From Schizochytrium sp. TIO01 (taxonomy: Eukaryota > Sar > Bigyra > Thraustochytrida > Thraustochytriidae): a stretch of 64,000 bases of DNA. Below the pieces are notes generated by a model, which had not been told where the DNA came from, did not search any database, and saw only the letters and a list, made by a program, of their open reading frames with translations. This document shows, piece by piece, positions 1 through 12,600 of the stretch; positions within the stretch are counted from its first letter, which is position 1, and each line of letters starts with the position of its first letter. The stretch spans positions 986,001 through 1,050,000 of the forward strand of contig SMSO01000008.1 of the NCBI GenBank assembly GCA_004764695.1, written 5' to 3'. The translations under genes and the position numbers were made by a program.

Positions 1-1125
1 CCACGCGGGCACCAGCCTGCTGCTGGCCAGCATTTGTGCGCTGATTCGCTTGTCTGCGCGCTCGAGTAAGTCTTGCGCTGCGACGAGAGCTCTCTCGCAA
101 CTTGGTTTGCTTGCGCCAGATAGATGAGAGAAATCAATCAATCAATCAGCAGTCGCCGCGATCGAGAGCCGGCCAATCGGAGTGTACCCGCTGTCCCAGC
201 CGCAGCCACGCGTGCTGCCGCAGCTCTTTCTTTCCTGTCTGCCTGCCTTCCCACCGGGAGAGACCTCTTCGTCGCCGCCGCCACTCTGCTTCCTGCGTGC
301 GGAGCGCGAGAGAGAGAGAGAAGGTTTGCCGCTTCTTCTTCTTCTTCTTCTTCTTCTTCTTCTTCTTCTTCTCCTTCTTCTTCTGTATAATATGTACGAA
401 TATATATATATATATATATGTGTATATATATGTGTATATATATGTATATATGTATGTATGTATGTACGTATATATACGTATATGTATGTATGTATGTGTA
501 TGTGTATGTAGATATGTAGATATAGACAGCAATTAGCGACGACTACGGAGTATGAAGGATATTTGGAGTGAATAGGACTCTGTTTGGAATATGTCGTCTG
601 TCAGAGAAGGACCTTTTCCCGACTCAATTAATTAACAGTGCGGAGCATAAACTAAGGCTCGAGAGGAAGGGGCCAGCTACGGTAAACCTTAGGAGGCCTT
701 AGTACGAAGGTGTTCCGAGGCACTCTCTCTCTCTTTTCTCTCTTTCTCTCTTTTCTCTCTTTCTTTCTCTAAGAAAGTCTCTAAGAAAGTCTGTTTTTCC
801 TTTCCTTTTCCTGACCAGTACTTATTGAGTTTGTTTCGACGTTCGTCACCATCGCGCGAGCATCATCAACTTCTCGCGTATGGTGCTTGCTGTCTTTCGG
901 CGGCCTGCGGAGAGAAAGGGCTCGTGGGATGACTCGTCTCTGAGCTCATCATCATCATCGACGATTCCATTCCATCTTAAGGCGCGACGACTTTGAGAAT
1001 CCTTCCTTTCCCTCAAAGCCGCTTTCTTTTGATTGTACAGAAGAAAGAAACGGTGTTTCAACTATTTATTTATTTATTCATTCATTTATTCATTTATTTA
1101 TTTATTTATTTATTTATATTTATTC
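1..1125. repeat. Low-complexity region with several microsatellites
   Basis: No gene is recognised. The stretch holds a CTT run (about 332-384), a TA/TATG-rich run (about 398-526), a CT-rich tract (about 721-770) and an ATTT run (about 1062-1120). Open frames across these tracts encode only homopolymers (Ser, Phe, Leu, Tyr/Ile) and are not credible genes. Confidence 0.85.
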
Positions 1126-4100
1126 TGCACTGTTGGTTTTATTCTTAGTTGACAGAAAAGCTTTCTTTCGCCTCATTTTCTCAGTTCCCTAGCACTGGCT
1201 ACGGCGCGTGTAGCCCTCTTGATATTCCCACCGTGTTCCCTCCCCCTACCAGAACCTCTAATGACGGCCTATGCCTCTTCTTTTATTTCACCAGAAATAA
1301 AATAAAAGAAATAGATAAAAACTAAACAAATATTAAGTTAAACAAAGAATGAAACTACGATGCTCAGCCCTCATAAGAAAGAACGATTGAGAGATGATGG
1401 TAAACTCCGAGTCATCTCGACATCGTTTATAGAATTGCACAGAACAGCAAATGATAGGTAGGTACCTACTTCTTTCAACGCTGGTTTCGAGCTAGCTAGA
1501 TGCGGAGCTGCCTGCTCCAGCCCTCGTCTTTCTAGCCAGCCAGCCAGCTTGCTCGATTCTGCTGCTCGATTCTGCTGCTGCTGCTGGCTATTTCCCTCTG
1601 CACGCATGTGCTTCTGCCTCCACGGGCTTTCAACTTAGTTGCAGAAAAGCGGGACCTGGTGAGTGCTTTCTTTACGAGCGCTTTATGAGCGCTTTATGAG
1701 CGCTTTATGGGTGTTTTGTGCGTGTTTTATGGCGTTTCATGTTGTTTTGTGAGTGTTTTCGAGAGTCGAAGGCTTCTCGAGTTTCTTATTCCTTTTCTTT
1801 CTCTTTTAGAGCTGAAGCACCTACAGCCAACCTGTTTGCCGAGCCTGCGCAAGTGGGTTATAGGCGCTATAACCCACTTTAGATCCGTTTGCTCCACTTG
1901 CGCACCTCGCTTTACTTCACTTGCCGGGATCGCTATAACTGCTCGCTGCTGGTCGACTGGTTGACTGCCTCGCTAAGGACCTACCTACCCGATTCGCTAA
2001 TTGAGTTCTATCTGTCTTTCCCTCTCCGAAAATGAATAGAATAAATGAAATTGAAATACAGTAGTTCTCTCCGTCTGCGTGCGGCGAGGTCCCCACCCTA
2101 ATAATTCGCTGCCTGGATGCTGCTTCGCTGGCTTGACTGGCACCGATCGAGCTTTGAGCAAGAATGCCTTCGGGCCTCAGTTGATTGATATGTTGATTGA
2201 TTTGCCTTGCATCTCCTTTCTCTGACCGACGGCTTCTTTCAAGAAATGAAATATTTTTTATTATTTCAAGGTGGTTCAACTTGGTTTCGTAAATTTGGTT
2301 GTGCCAGCACTTTTTCTAATTTCTTCTTAGATCACAGCTCTGACGATTATAGGCAACTCCTTTCCTTCGTCTCTTGCTCGTCAAAAGCACAATAACTCCA
2401 CCATGCAGTGAATTGCTCGGGCTCGGTAGTAGATATTGACGCTGCTTCTTTGCTCGTGTATGTATGCCAAAGCGTTGTTTTTGAGGATGCTGCCAGGCCT
2501 CCTGAGTTTTTTCAATTACAGCAATTGACTTGGTACTATACCTACCTACCTTCGGATTAGCAGACACCGAAGACTTAGGTATCTTAGAACAAATTAGAAA
2601 GAGAGAACGAGAGAAAAATGAGAAATTCAGGTTATCATATAAATCAGGATTACCGCCGCTAGATCCTTCATTGGTTTTGCATAGAAGTCAGGTGTATGAT
2701 AATAGGTTCGGCTGTTTTCTTTTTCTTCGGCTGCTCATAATCAGCCAGTTTTTTCTTTTTCTTTTTCTTTTTCTTTTTCTTTTTCATCAAAAGATTGGTA
2801 ATGTTGCTTTGACATACAGTTAAAAAGTATAAAAACAAAAGCAACGAGGGGCTGTCTTGGCTTGCGCTTTTAGCTTTAAAAAGGACTCAGTACCTTGGAG
2901 AACTGAGAGTGTTTTTTTAATCAAGAGAGTACCAGTAGGTACCGACCATCTGTTTTGCCGTGTTTTTTTAGAGTATAGATGGAGGCCAACCTTTCAAACC
3001 TCAGCACGGTCGCCTGCGAATGATCAATGTTTTATTATGTCAAACACATTCATTACTCACTCACATCGTCATCCGTGTCATCTTCTTCATAGTCGCACCA
3101 TCGTGAAACGATCTCCATCTTCTATTTCCTTCGTGCGTGTCGTTCAGTCACCAGTTGATATTCCATCGGGACATAATCATTTTTCAAGCGCGACAATTTT
3201 GACGGCACGTGAGACTTTTCACCATCATCTTCCCAGTTCTCATCCTCACCCAGGAATAAGCATTACAAATGAATGAATGAATGAATACAAGAACGAATCG
3301 TTACATTGCCTACTAAACAGGTATGGTAATCTGCTCGTACACAAAAGCATCTTGAAAACACGTGAGCACAATCGTCCAACCATCCAGTCGAGTGCAGAAG
3401 CCAGCAGGCAGAAGCCAGTACGAACTGTCTGTTGTATAAATACCAAGACTTTTGTTTCAACTTCAATCAGTCGTTAAAGAAGTCCACGTGCCTTCAATCC
3501 ATTCACAAGCTCGTGCTGCCAGGAGATGATGTTCTTATGGTTAGTACCACTACCACCATCACACCACCATAACACTCATCGATTCAATCGTTGTTGACAG
3601 TACAATATGAGGGACCGGCAATTCGGTTGGCTATAATTTTAAAATAGAACCTTTTCAATGAACTTCCATGCGCTCACATAGTACAAAGACTGCACAATCA
3701 CTGTGCCGATCAGAAAACTAGCCGGAAGCAGCGGTCATGGGAGGTAGAGCTTTCGATTTCCAAGACGTGAAGTCTTCAAGTTGGATGATGGTTTCGCTTT
3801 TACGAATAAATCGGAAGAAACACCTGCTCTCGCCTCTAGAGGTAGTAGCCTAAGTAAGAAGAACCCATAATGTCGTAGCCTAGCCTACCCAGGCACTAGT
3901 ACTAGAATGTGTCTTTAACAAAACATGTTCGGATTGTTTTTAAAGTGTTGTTGTGCTTTTTAGAGACAAGCCATGAGGAACTTGACTTCTTCCTTTCGAA
4001 GTTGAGTGGTATGTACCTACCTATTAGAATACTGGTGGGTCAGGAAAGAAAAATTATCAATCAACATGATCCTATTAGGTAGCGTGGCCGTAGGTTTGAG

Positions 4101-5060
4101 AAGACCATATTCAGGTGAAGTTGTAACGTTGGTTTATTTACAAATGCCTTTTTATTCTATTTTTTCCAAAGGAATTCATTTTTACTTTTCATAACAAAAA
4201 TCACCAGCAATGGGCCTAATAAATATAAATAAATATATAAGGACACCCACCATGTTGTTATATGGTGTTACAGGCATTGATATTCTTCAACCTCAAGCAA
4301 ACCTTTGACCAAGTTCGCCCAGATTTAATCTTGGTCTTTTAAATAAGTCTGGCTCTTCACATGAAGTATGAAAGCCGACTTGGTTCGTTTCTTCGTTTCT
4401 TCCCTTATTCACTACATAAGTATCGTAAAGGTAGCACGACATTTGGTATTTCTTTATTTGTGGAGCTGCAAGTGAACCACCTGTTTTAAAGAATAGAGAG
4501 ATCGCATAATATCTATATCATTAAAATAAGTTCAATTTGATTTGCTCCAATGCCTGCTTTAAGAGTTCCGCACTATCCGTGAATGACAGTAGTCGCACAT
4601 ACTACGTATTCGCGATGTTGTACAGTATCATCAATGACACCCAAGTTTGTCTTGGCCTAGATCGGTGTCACAGTCGGACATTTTCCTTTTCTCTTTTTTA
4701 ATAAAATTTCCATTCTATTAATTTCCAAATATTTTTTAGAAACAAAAAACGTTTTAAAATACAAATCTTTTCTAGGCTATGACCATTTTCATTAGGTGTA
4801 ACCTTCGAAGAGTAATGTCCACATAAAATGTTTGAAGAGTTAGGAAAGCTGAGCAGGCGCGAGCCTGAGTCGTTGCGCGAAGCTAATGGAGGCTTGGGAG
4901 CAGACACGTCTACAAAATGCATTTCAACTAATTGGCAACAGAATTTGTTTTTAGGAAAACTGTGTATCATTCCGGATAGTTGAATCTTTAGATGAGAGAA
5001 GTTAAACTGGCGAGAATGCAAGGTTTATGCATCGTCTTTCCCTCCGCGGCGCTGTGAAAA
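1126..5060. other. Intergenic, no recognisable gene
   Basis: Only short open frames without familiar motifs are visible. Local structure includes a nested inverted repeat at 1846-1904, a TTTTTC run at about 2752-2785 and an AT-rich tract near 4200-4240. Confidence 0.5.
1846..1904. repeat. Nested inverted repeat / hairpin
   Basis: A 13-bp perfect hairpin (AAGTGGGTTATAG at 1851-1863, loop GCG, complement at 1867-1879) lies inside a second inverted pair, TGCGCAAGTGG at 1846-1856 and CCACTTGCGCA at 1894-1904. The left arm can therefore pair with either of two right arms. Function unknown; it may be a small transposon end or a cruciform-forming site. Confidence 0.6.
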
Positions 5061-5072
5061 GGCACACAGAGT

Positions 5073-7040
5073 TTGAAAAATACATCAAAGTCGAGAGTCG
5101 GACTTCTCCCAAGTATCAAGATCCTTTTCAAGGAGTGGCCTGGCCTCCGAAGTGCTTACGAAGGCCAGAAAGACAATATTGAAAAGTTGAAGGCAAAAGT
5201 TGAGCGTCGAAGTCATAATGAACAGATGGCTCGATCTGGCTTATTAGAAGACACTGACAAAGCTACAGCGACAACCCTTGAGCGGCGCATTCTGCGGAAG
5301 ACTGCCATGATTGAGGATCTTTAAGAGAAAATGATCTGCTTGCATCATGATAATTCGCATCATTTTAAGATTGCAACAGATAGATTCTTCAAAGGGCAAC
5401 TTGGCATCAACATTAGTAGCTTAACACTACTTAAATGGCACAGCGGTTATCGGAAGGTGTCAAAAGTAATGGGGCGCACAGTTACATTAGATGTTAATGC
5501 TGAAGAAAGCTTATGAAAACAGTTTTATGCCTTGACCAGCTCTGTCTTACGAGAAGATGTTTTACAACTAGCAAGGAATGTGCTTACAGAAGACGGCAAC
5601 CAATGCTTCAATAAAGCACGACCCTCGTTGGGATGGCACCGTCCATGGTTTAACTGTATGAAAAACCTTGAACCAGATTTCGCGAGGGTCACTCGGCCGT
5701 GGGACTGACACTCGTACAATAAGATAGTTTAATACAAACAATGTAAGCTTGTAATTTGATCGTTTCAGATCACTAGATCACTCCTCCTAGAATAAAAACT
5801 TGCCTGAAAGCCCCGTGAAGGCAAAGAAAATGTGAGGGGACTAGTGTGTCTTTGTCCAGAACGTATAATCACTTCTGATGTGAGTGGTGGCAAAACGAGA
5901 ACACTAAACAAAGCTTCTGACAACTCAGACTTCAAGTCTGGAGACTTTGGATGAGGATAATCTCCAGAGCGTAGTACAAGAAGATGGAACAACGATCTTT
6001 CGAAGCATATTACTTTGTTTGGTGGACACACGATGCCAGGGAAACCTACAGTTCTTGTTTGGGTGATTTAGGCAGACAAAAACATTGCCCAAACCACCCG
6101 GTCTATGGCTATCCGCAGGGCTCCCAAGTATTCAGATCTGCTTTCCGTGAATGAGCAAAGCATCAAAGGGGTTATTTTTTGAGTGAACGAAAAGGGCGAC
6201 ATAACCTCAGAAACTTTTGAAGAACTTATGGTTGAGGGCTGTATCAAAAAATACGTAGCTCCAAGCAACGGGACATGGGTTTTATGGCTACCAGATTAAC
6301 ATTACTCTTATCTGCTTATCAGTTTTATCGAAAGACTTCGAAAGGATGGCAGCATTCTTGCTGGTCGGCTTTCAAGTATAACGTCAGAGTCTCAGAGCCC
6401 AGATGTCCAACTGATTAGTGATTTGAAGGGGGGGGGGGGGATATATAAAGTTTCAAGGAGAGATTCTCCTGATAACTTCAAGCAATCCTTTAATGCTGCA
6501 AATATTATTAATTAGGCAGAACAGGCTCTCATCTAGACGTCCACAAAAGAAAATTGTTTGACTTGCCTTTGGAAATCAGGAATGAGTCGATTGGACCGAA
6601 ACCATCTGTGGACTCACCCTTGCATTTGTGATGGTGATCAGACATTCTATTTGAGTCGCATTGACCCAAGTAAAAACGAAGACACAGAGTATATCATGTG
6701 CAAGCGAGCTCTTGACGAGAAGACCTCCAGAAACGACCAAGCAATCTCACGCTGTCAGCAAGAGATCTTACGCTATAAAGAAGAGGACCGACGTTACAGA
6801 CTCGAGTGAGGGAGAAATGAGGGAGCTATGAGGAGGCGACTAGACCGACTTGCACCGGAAAGGAGAGCAAAATATGCAAAATATGATTATTTCTTCGACA
6901 GTGATTTGGCCGAGTATGATAGATGGAATAGCGTTTTAGAGACTGACTTCGCCAACCCTCAGCTATTAGGGCCATATTATCAGATGATTACGAATAAAGC
7001 GGAGCTAGTGAAAATGGAATCATCTGCATTACTTCTCTGA
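5073..7040 (+). pseudogene. Decayed pogo/Tigger-like DDE transposase
   Basis: Three short blocks in order, separated by stops and frameshifts, fit the DDE_1 (pogo/jerky/Tigger) transposase plan. At about 5606-5675 a CENP-B-type HTH echo reads FNKARPSLGWHRPWF, resembling the family's F-x-A-S-x-G-W-L-x-R-F pattern. At about 6190-6300 the frame reads GDITSETFEELM, then LWLPD, a stop, and HYSY. This matches the family block in which a Gly-x-x-x-x-x-x-x-F helix precedes the catalytic D-x-H-x-S-H. At about 6300-6425 FIERLRKDGS is followed by QSPDVQLI, like the LPPHT...QPLDV block. At 6570-6600 the C-terminal segment reads CLWKSGMSRLDRN, like GFRxxGIxPLNRN. The N-terminal part (5073-5324) is helical and charged. 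Many stops show it is dead. Assignment rests on motif spacing alone, so the superfamily is fairly likely and the exact clade unknown. Confidence 0.5.
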
Positions 7041-8387
7041 AGAGTCTGCTAGAGCTAATCGTTTGCCTTCACTCGTGGTGCCACCAGTTTGTGAGAGTAA
7101 TTACTTAATAAATCATGGATAAATTATTTGATCGACTAAGATAATAGAAAACGTCAATGTAAACCAGCCTTCAGCTTTGATCTCGCACTCGGAATGCTGG
7201 CACTCTGCAAGTGACTCACCCTGAGGTTCTTTCTGCAATTGAAGATATCCATAAACATGGTCAAGAACAGAAGAGGAGTTAAAATTCATTAGAGGCATAA
7301 TCACGCTGAGGAGGAATTCCTCAATCAAACCGAGTTGTTTGGAGAAATTAATGACAAACTGAAAACAAAGCCCTGCCAACATCTATCCGAGTCTTTGATC
7401 CTCTGAGACGACGGGTAAGCATCAGGATTGCTGTCACAGAATCCAATAACGATGCAAAATTTGTTGAACGTCTCTCCGACATCCCTAAAACTGCAACGTT
7501 CGGAATTTCGTAGGGCAGCCTTGCAAGAACCCCAGAATGGTGCTTCACATGTCTTGATCAACTTGGGATAACCAGTGTTTGAACTGAGCCTATGTCACAA
7601 CCCCTATTTCTATCTCCATTAATGTTGGTATTTTCATTAAAAAGTTTCTTTTGGAGGGAAAACCAAAAAACAGACTAAACATTAGTTTTGGACTATTGGA
7701 CATTATTTTCAGCGTCCCTTGTGAGGGGGGTATACTTAAGCTGGGCATCTACATAGGATTGCGTACACGCTGACTGTGTTGATAGCAAAATGTATAGACC
7801 ATGGCAGCTAGTTTCAGAAATGAGTCAGCTAACGACGATTATGCACAATGGAAGGAGGTGCTATTTGAACACCATTAACGCGGCATTCGTTCTTTCATGA
7901 GAACTCAAATGAACAGCTAATAGTAGGCTCGCGAAGGCAGATGCACATGCACTCAACCTTGTTGATTTGAGAGGATTGAGCTCATTTTCCACAGCGATAG
8001 TGGGATTTGGTTTTATTGAACTTCACGTGATAGTTTTGATTGTATTTATTAATACCAGGAAGCAACATCTGCACCAACTCCAGTAAATTTAAATGTTCTA
8101 TGGTCTGACTAGCACATTCCACTATTTAAGGACCAGTATATAAGGACGAGAAATCGTCTCACTGGAGCATGGCAGCAGGATGATAAGGAAATCACCCCGT
8201 GTCAACGTAAATTGAGTGAGATGCCCTTGCGATCCAATGTGCGCATTATTCTATCACGTGACAATTAGCTCCTTGAGCTACATGACCCGTTGCAAAGGAA
8301 GCCTTGTTTACTCCACAAGTCAGATCTAGCTTTTTGTTGCAGCCGTCTGAGGGGAAGACAAAGATGCCCAATTAATTAGACCTCAAT
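7041..8387. other. Intergenic, no recognisable gene
   Basis: This lies between the decayed transposase and the 3' end of the carrier gene. Overlapping minus-strand open frames at 7113-7561 are interrupted and show no motif that I know; they could be further transposon debris. Confidence 0.4.
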
Positions 8388-9305
8388 TCACCAAAACTGG
8401 TTCTCTCGAATGCTATCAAGCGCACGATTGGAAAATTCATAACCAAGAAACAACGCACCGTTGCACGGGAAGGCGCGAAGGGCAGCAGCAGTCCAACCCT
8501 TGAAGAAGCCCGCAACCCCCTTGAACGCATAGATCTTTTGTACCGTGCGCACAGTGCTTGGGTTTGCCTGTGTTGAAACCTGCATGGTGGACTTAACTAC
8601 ATCAAAGGGCAGCGTCAGACTCCATCCTGCCACGCCCGCAAGGCCGCCAGCAAGCACAATGGACGGCCCGCTGAGTTGTGATTTATCTTCGAGCCCTTGC
8701 CAAACACAAAAAACCTTTGTTGTGAGCTCATAAGCTCCAAAAAACACAAAGTTGAAGGGCACATCTCGCGCAATCTGAGCAGGAAGACCTCGAAACAACC
8801 CTGAGACGCCCTCCGAGCGTAGTGTCTGTGTGAAGCAGTCGAACGAGCTTGCAAATCGCGGCGGTGCGGTCTTTGCAGAGGCTTCAGCAGCCTGCATCCT
8901 GCATTTGATCGTCTCTGGAGCACAAATAGCGGTGGCACTGAAGACTCCACTCAGCCCACCGACGATGGAGAGCTCTGTGTGTGAGAGAGGCGAGGCATCG
9001 CCAGCAGATGCTTTGAGATCGAGCGCTTGTTGACGGATCACGGAGTTGGCCGCGAAGACCACAGAGTTCTCGATGATGGCGCTGGTGAGGGCGGGAGAGA
9101 CGCCTCGGTAGAGCGAGAGGAGGCTTTCCTCACGCACAGTTCTGGCGATACACTGGGAAAAGCTCGCATAGCGGTACGAGTTAGTCTGCATGCGAACCTT
9201 GACACAGTCTAATGGAGCGCTCGCCAGCACAGAACACGCGCCCGCGAAGGACCCGCATACGAGCACCTGGCCCGCGCTAGCTTGACCCGCGCCTGCACCT
9301 CCCAT
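8388..9305 (-). CDS. Mitochondrial carrier family protein (carnitine/ornithine-type, SLC25)
   Basis: This is a predicted solute carrier of the mitochondrial inner membrane: three tandem repeats of about 100 residues, six transmembrane helices. I chose the Met at 9305, giving 305 aa, the usual family length. An upstream Met at 9491 would add 62 residues that run into the TTCAAA-rich repeat tract and look non-coding. Signature motifs end the odd-numbered helices: PLDCVK (31-36), APETIKCRMQ (129-138, the proline shifted by one) and PFDVVK (233-238). The segments RDVPFNFVFFGAYE (180-193) and LRAFPCNGALFLGYE (276-290) are typical of the carnitine/acylcarnitine and ornithine/basic-amino-acid branch (SLC25A20/A15/A29, plant BOU). 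Substrate cannot be decided from sequence. The gene is intronless and intact and stands alone. The 5' side carries an unusual run of TTTGAA direct repeats. Confidence 0.9.
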   Translation of the reverse strand: MGGAGAGQASAGQVLVCGSFAGACSVLASAPLDCVKVRMQTNSYRYASFSQCIARTVREESLLSLYRGVSPALTSAIIENSVVFAANSVIRQQALDLKASAGDASPLSHTELSIVGGLSGVFSATAICAPETIKCRMQAAEASAKTAPPRFASSFDCFTQTLRSEGVSGLFRGLPAQIARDVPFNFVFFGAYELTTKVFCVWQGLEDKSQLSGPSIVLAGGLAGVAGWSLTLPFDVVKSTMQVSTQANPSTVRTVQKIYAFKGVAGFFKGWTAAALRAFPCNGALFLGYEFSNRALDSIRENQFW

Positions 9306-9424
9306 CGAGCCGCCCTCAACCGATCGGTACTCCTGCCCTGGAGAGCCTTGGCTCCTGTGCGTTTGGGTTCTGTCGCTCTCGTGAATTCGTGCAGTCTCGC
9401 CGAGAGCTTTACGAGCCTTCAAAT

Positions 9425-9620
9425 GCCTTTTTAAATTTAAAACAACTTTCAAATTCAAAAAACTGCTACTGTTGTAAAATTCAAAATTCAAAGTTCAAAG
9501 TTCAAATTCAAAACAACTCCAACACCCCAAAATTCAAAACTCAAACGTGCGAAATTCAAAACCTCACAACGGCAAAAATGTAGAGTTCGAAAGCTCAACT
9601 TCAAACCCACCTTTCAAGGG
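9425..9620. repeat. TTCAAA-rich degenerate direct repeats upstream of carrier gene
   Basis: Many copies of a TTCAAA/AATTCAAA unit at 6-10 nt spacing fill the region 5' of the minus-strand carrier gene (read as TTTGAA in the gene's direction). The units point one way and do not alternate as heat-shock elements would. They may be promoter or 5' UTR sequence, or simple slippage. The upstream open frame of the carrier reads through part of them. Confidence 0.6.
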
Positions 9621-12600
9621 CCCAAGTCTTTGAACTCAAGTCCAAACTCTCGAGTCCCAATACAGCAAAGCCGCAAGTCCAAGTTCGACTGCATGCTGTG
9701 CTACTGCCTAATCCTAGCTTCTGCGGCACCATCGTGATTGTGCGCCACGACGAAGAGACCAAGACTCGGAGGCGGCTTCGTTTCAGATCTCGGGGCCCGG
9801 AAGGCTCGAGCGGTAGTTGAGCGGCGAGGAAACCTAGAGGAAGAGGAGGAGGAGTCCGGTCTGTGCCGTTGCCCTCGGCCGAACGAGCGAGAGTCTTGGT
9901 AGCGAGCGGGAGGGGGTGAAGTCTTCTTGCTTCTCTCGCCTCATCCCTATCTTCGCGGGTTGAGCAAAGAAGGAGCTCTTACAACACCACTTATGATAAA
10001 CTGTAGCACCTCTGAGCATCAGCACTCCATGATGACGACGATAGGAGCCATAACCTGTGTGCTAGGGAAGGACTAGCATCTTTGGAACCGTGGGAAGCCC
10101 TGGCTCAATAGAGGTTTAATTAGATGAAAGCATAGACCTCCTATCGAGGTCATTTTGCGAACTTAGAGATCATGAAGATAATCGGCACGTTTGCTAGCTT
10201 GAGGTGAGTAGCAATTCCTTGAAAAGTAATGAGAACGAAAACTCTACTGGAACGACTTTGAGTGTCTGATCGCTAGCTCCAGTCATCACTAGGTAGTAGC
10301 TCTCAAATGAGATAGCATCACGAATTAAAATAGGTGTTGTGACCTGTGTAGATTAGTTACTACCTACCTACCTATGAGCAAGGTTGCGGTGGGGATCTCG
10401 TTGGCCAAAAAGTCCGGTGAAGAAGCTTTACAATCAGCTGGATGAATTACAGGGCACGAGTACGCTGCGGAGGAAGCGGGCGGATAGCTGCTGGAGCGGG
10501 TGGGGGTGCTAGAGCAGGAGGAAATCTTAGCTTGACCTGTCCATTGGGTCTTGGAAGGCGGTGTAACTCCACCATCTCCCGAAGGTGGTTGGCCAAATTT
10601 GAAGTTGCCGAAACAAAACGAAGGTTCGTTTGGGACAGAGTGGCGATATCGGGACTGTGACAGAAAACCCGGCTCGTTACCACTGGCCCTAGCACTTGGT
10701 TTACCATATAGGTAGTTAAATTGAAACCTAATAGTCTGCCAAGATCGACACACAATTTGCCTTTCGAGCAAAGAAGAACCAAGTGGACGGCGGAGATCTG
10801 ACTTGCAGCAATTAAATGGCACTGTGATGGGTAAATGTTAAGAGGTTTTCGCCAGAAATAGATGTTGAGATATTTTTTAATTTCAGAGTGGATGCAAATT
10901 ATAAATAATGAACTAAAAACCATCCCTGTTTTTCACTGTCTTTAAATCATGCTGCTCTAGATGAATTTGCTCCAAAATATCAAAGTATACATGGATGCAT
11001 GTTTTGTGAATCAAACATGGGGACACAAAGGAGAAACGGCATCATGCTAGTAGGCTGCGAGGCATACACTGAACCGTTGCAATACTTCTTCAATTTCTTT
11101 TGTCGTGCATTACTTGTAGGTGTGTGGAACGCCCCCCCCCCCCACAGCTCACAACCACTACACTTTCACTCTACTGATTGATTATCTCCCGTCTCCTGGC
11201 AGTAGTATTAAGGGGTATTCTGCGGTAAATTGCTTATTCACCAGCTCCGGAAGTGTGTACGAACGAAACAGCTTAAATAAGATAACCACTGCTTGTGAAA
11301 CTTGTCAACTTGGAACTCGAAATCTTCATGATACTTTTTTAGTCTCACGTATTGAGAATCATTCCTTTAAATCTCAAATAGCAAAGCAAATTAAATGATC
11401 ACTAGTGATTGAATTGGAAAGACTCATGTAAACGGCTTTTAATCTGTAGTCCAATGCGATAATCACAGTCATGTCACAAACATAGGTCTTGTTTTCGTCA
11501 ATTTTGGTGCTTCTACAATCAACTGTTCATTCAACAGTTTCTCGAAATGAATTTTTCTTGCATCATAGATCAAGTCTAACACTGTATGCACACCACATTT
11601 TGCACTATAGGTATCTTTACAACAGCTATGCTCGTTTGGTTCTTACTTCTGAAAGACCACTTCGGAGATGCAGGCGTATATACGTTCCGGATTGACGATA
11701 TGCAAAAAATAAGATATTCGCAGCTGGGAACAAGGTAACAGAATCTCTAGAATTGTGAATTCTGATTAAACGGAAGCTGACCAGTGTGTAATCGACGGGT
11801 CGCGTGGACAAGGCTCTGTAAGATTCATTAGTACATTATTATTAGCTCTAAACTATTAAAGACTGTGAATACAATAACCGGACTATCAAATACAGACGTG
11901 CAAGGCTACGGAAACCCAACGAATAAAAGTGCGCTACATATTCAAGTGAATATGAAAGGGTAGAACCTAAGTCAGTCTTGGAGGAAACAAGTTAACCTTA
12001 TTCCTTGAGCTCTGTGTAATACTGATCAAGTCTGCTTTAGTCTCGCACTTAAAATATGAACCAGTCCACCTTGGTGTTCACCCCCACGGTCAGCAGGTCA
12101 CTGAAGTCTATAAGCATAAGTCTCCAATACATCCCTAAGTCTTGTCAAGTGTTGAAAATTAGCATGTATAATGGAGTGTACAAAGATAGTCTGACAAGAC
12201 AGTGGACTCCAGTGAAAGAGAAACAGGATTGTATTATGTTATTCAAGTAAAGCCCAACTATACTCTCCATGTTCCTTTCCTTCATCATCCTCAGGCTGAT
12301 CAGAGGTTAACTTTGAGGCCAAAATTGTAGTATGCTTGAAGAAGACTCTGAAAGGCATTGTGAAATTAGGTTGTGAGACTTTACAGTCTGCCACCCTTCA
12401 CAATAACTTTCCTAGGACAATCAATTCATATTATAATTGGTGGACTGATAAACTGAACATGATAGATGTTACATAGAATGGAGAAGACGAAGCTCTCCGA
12501 CCTAGATTACTTTAAACCTGTAATCTTGGACCCCGTCTCTTCTCAAAATCAGATTGATAGTCGTTTTAGTTCTACCTTTCAATGTACTTTAGCTCGCATC

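Noticed and set aside
146-536. Several frames of 88-144 codons on both strands
   Set aside because: They consist of microsatellite translation (poly-Ser/Phe/Leu/Lys, Tyr-Ile repeats).
9306-9491. Upstream 62-codon extension of the mitochondrial carrier
   Set aside because: Runs through the TTCAAA repeat tract and makes the protein longer than the family norm.
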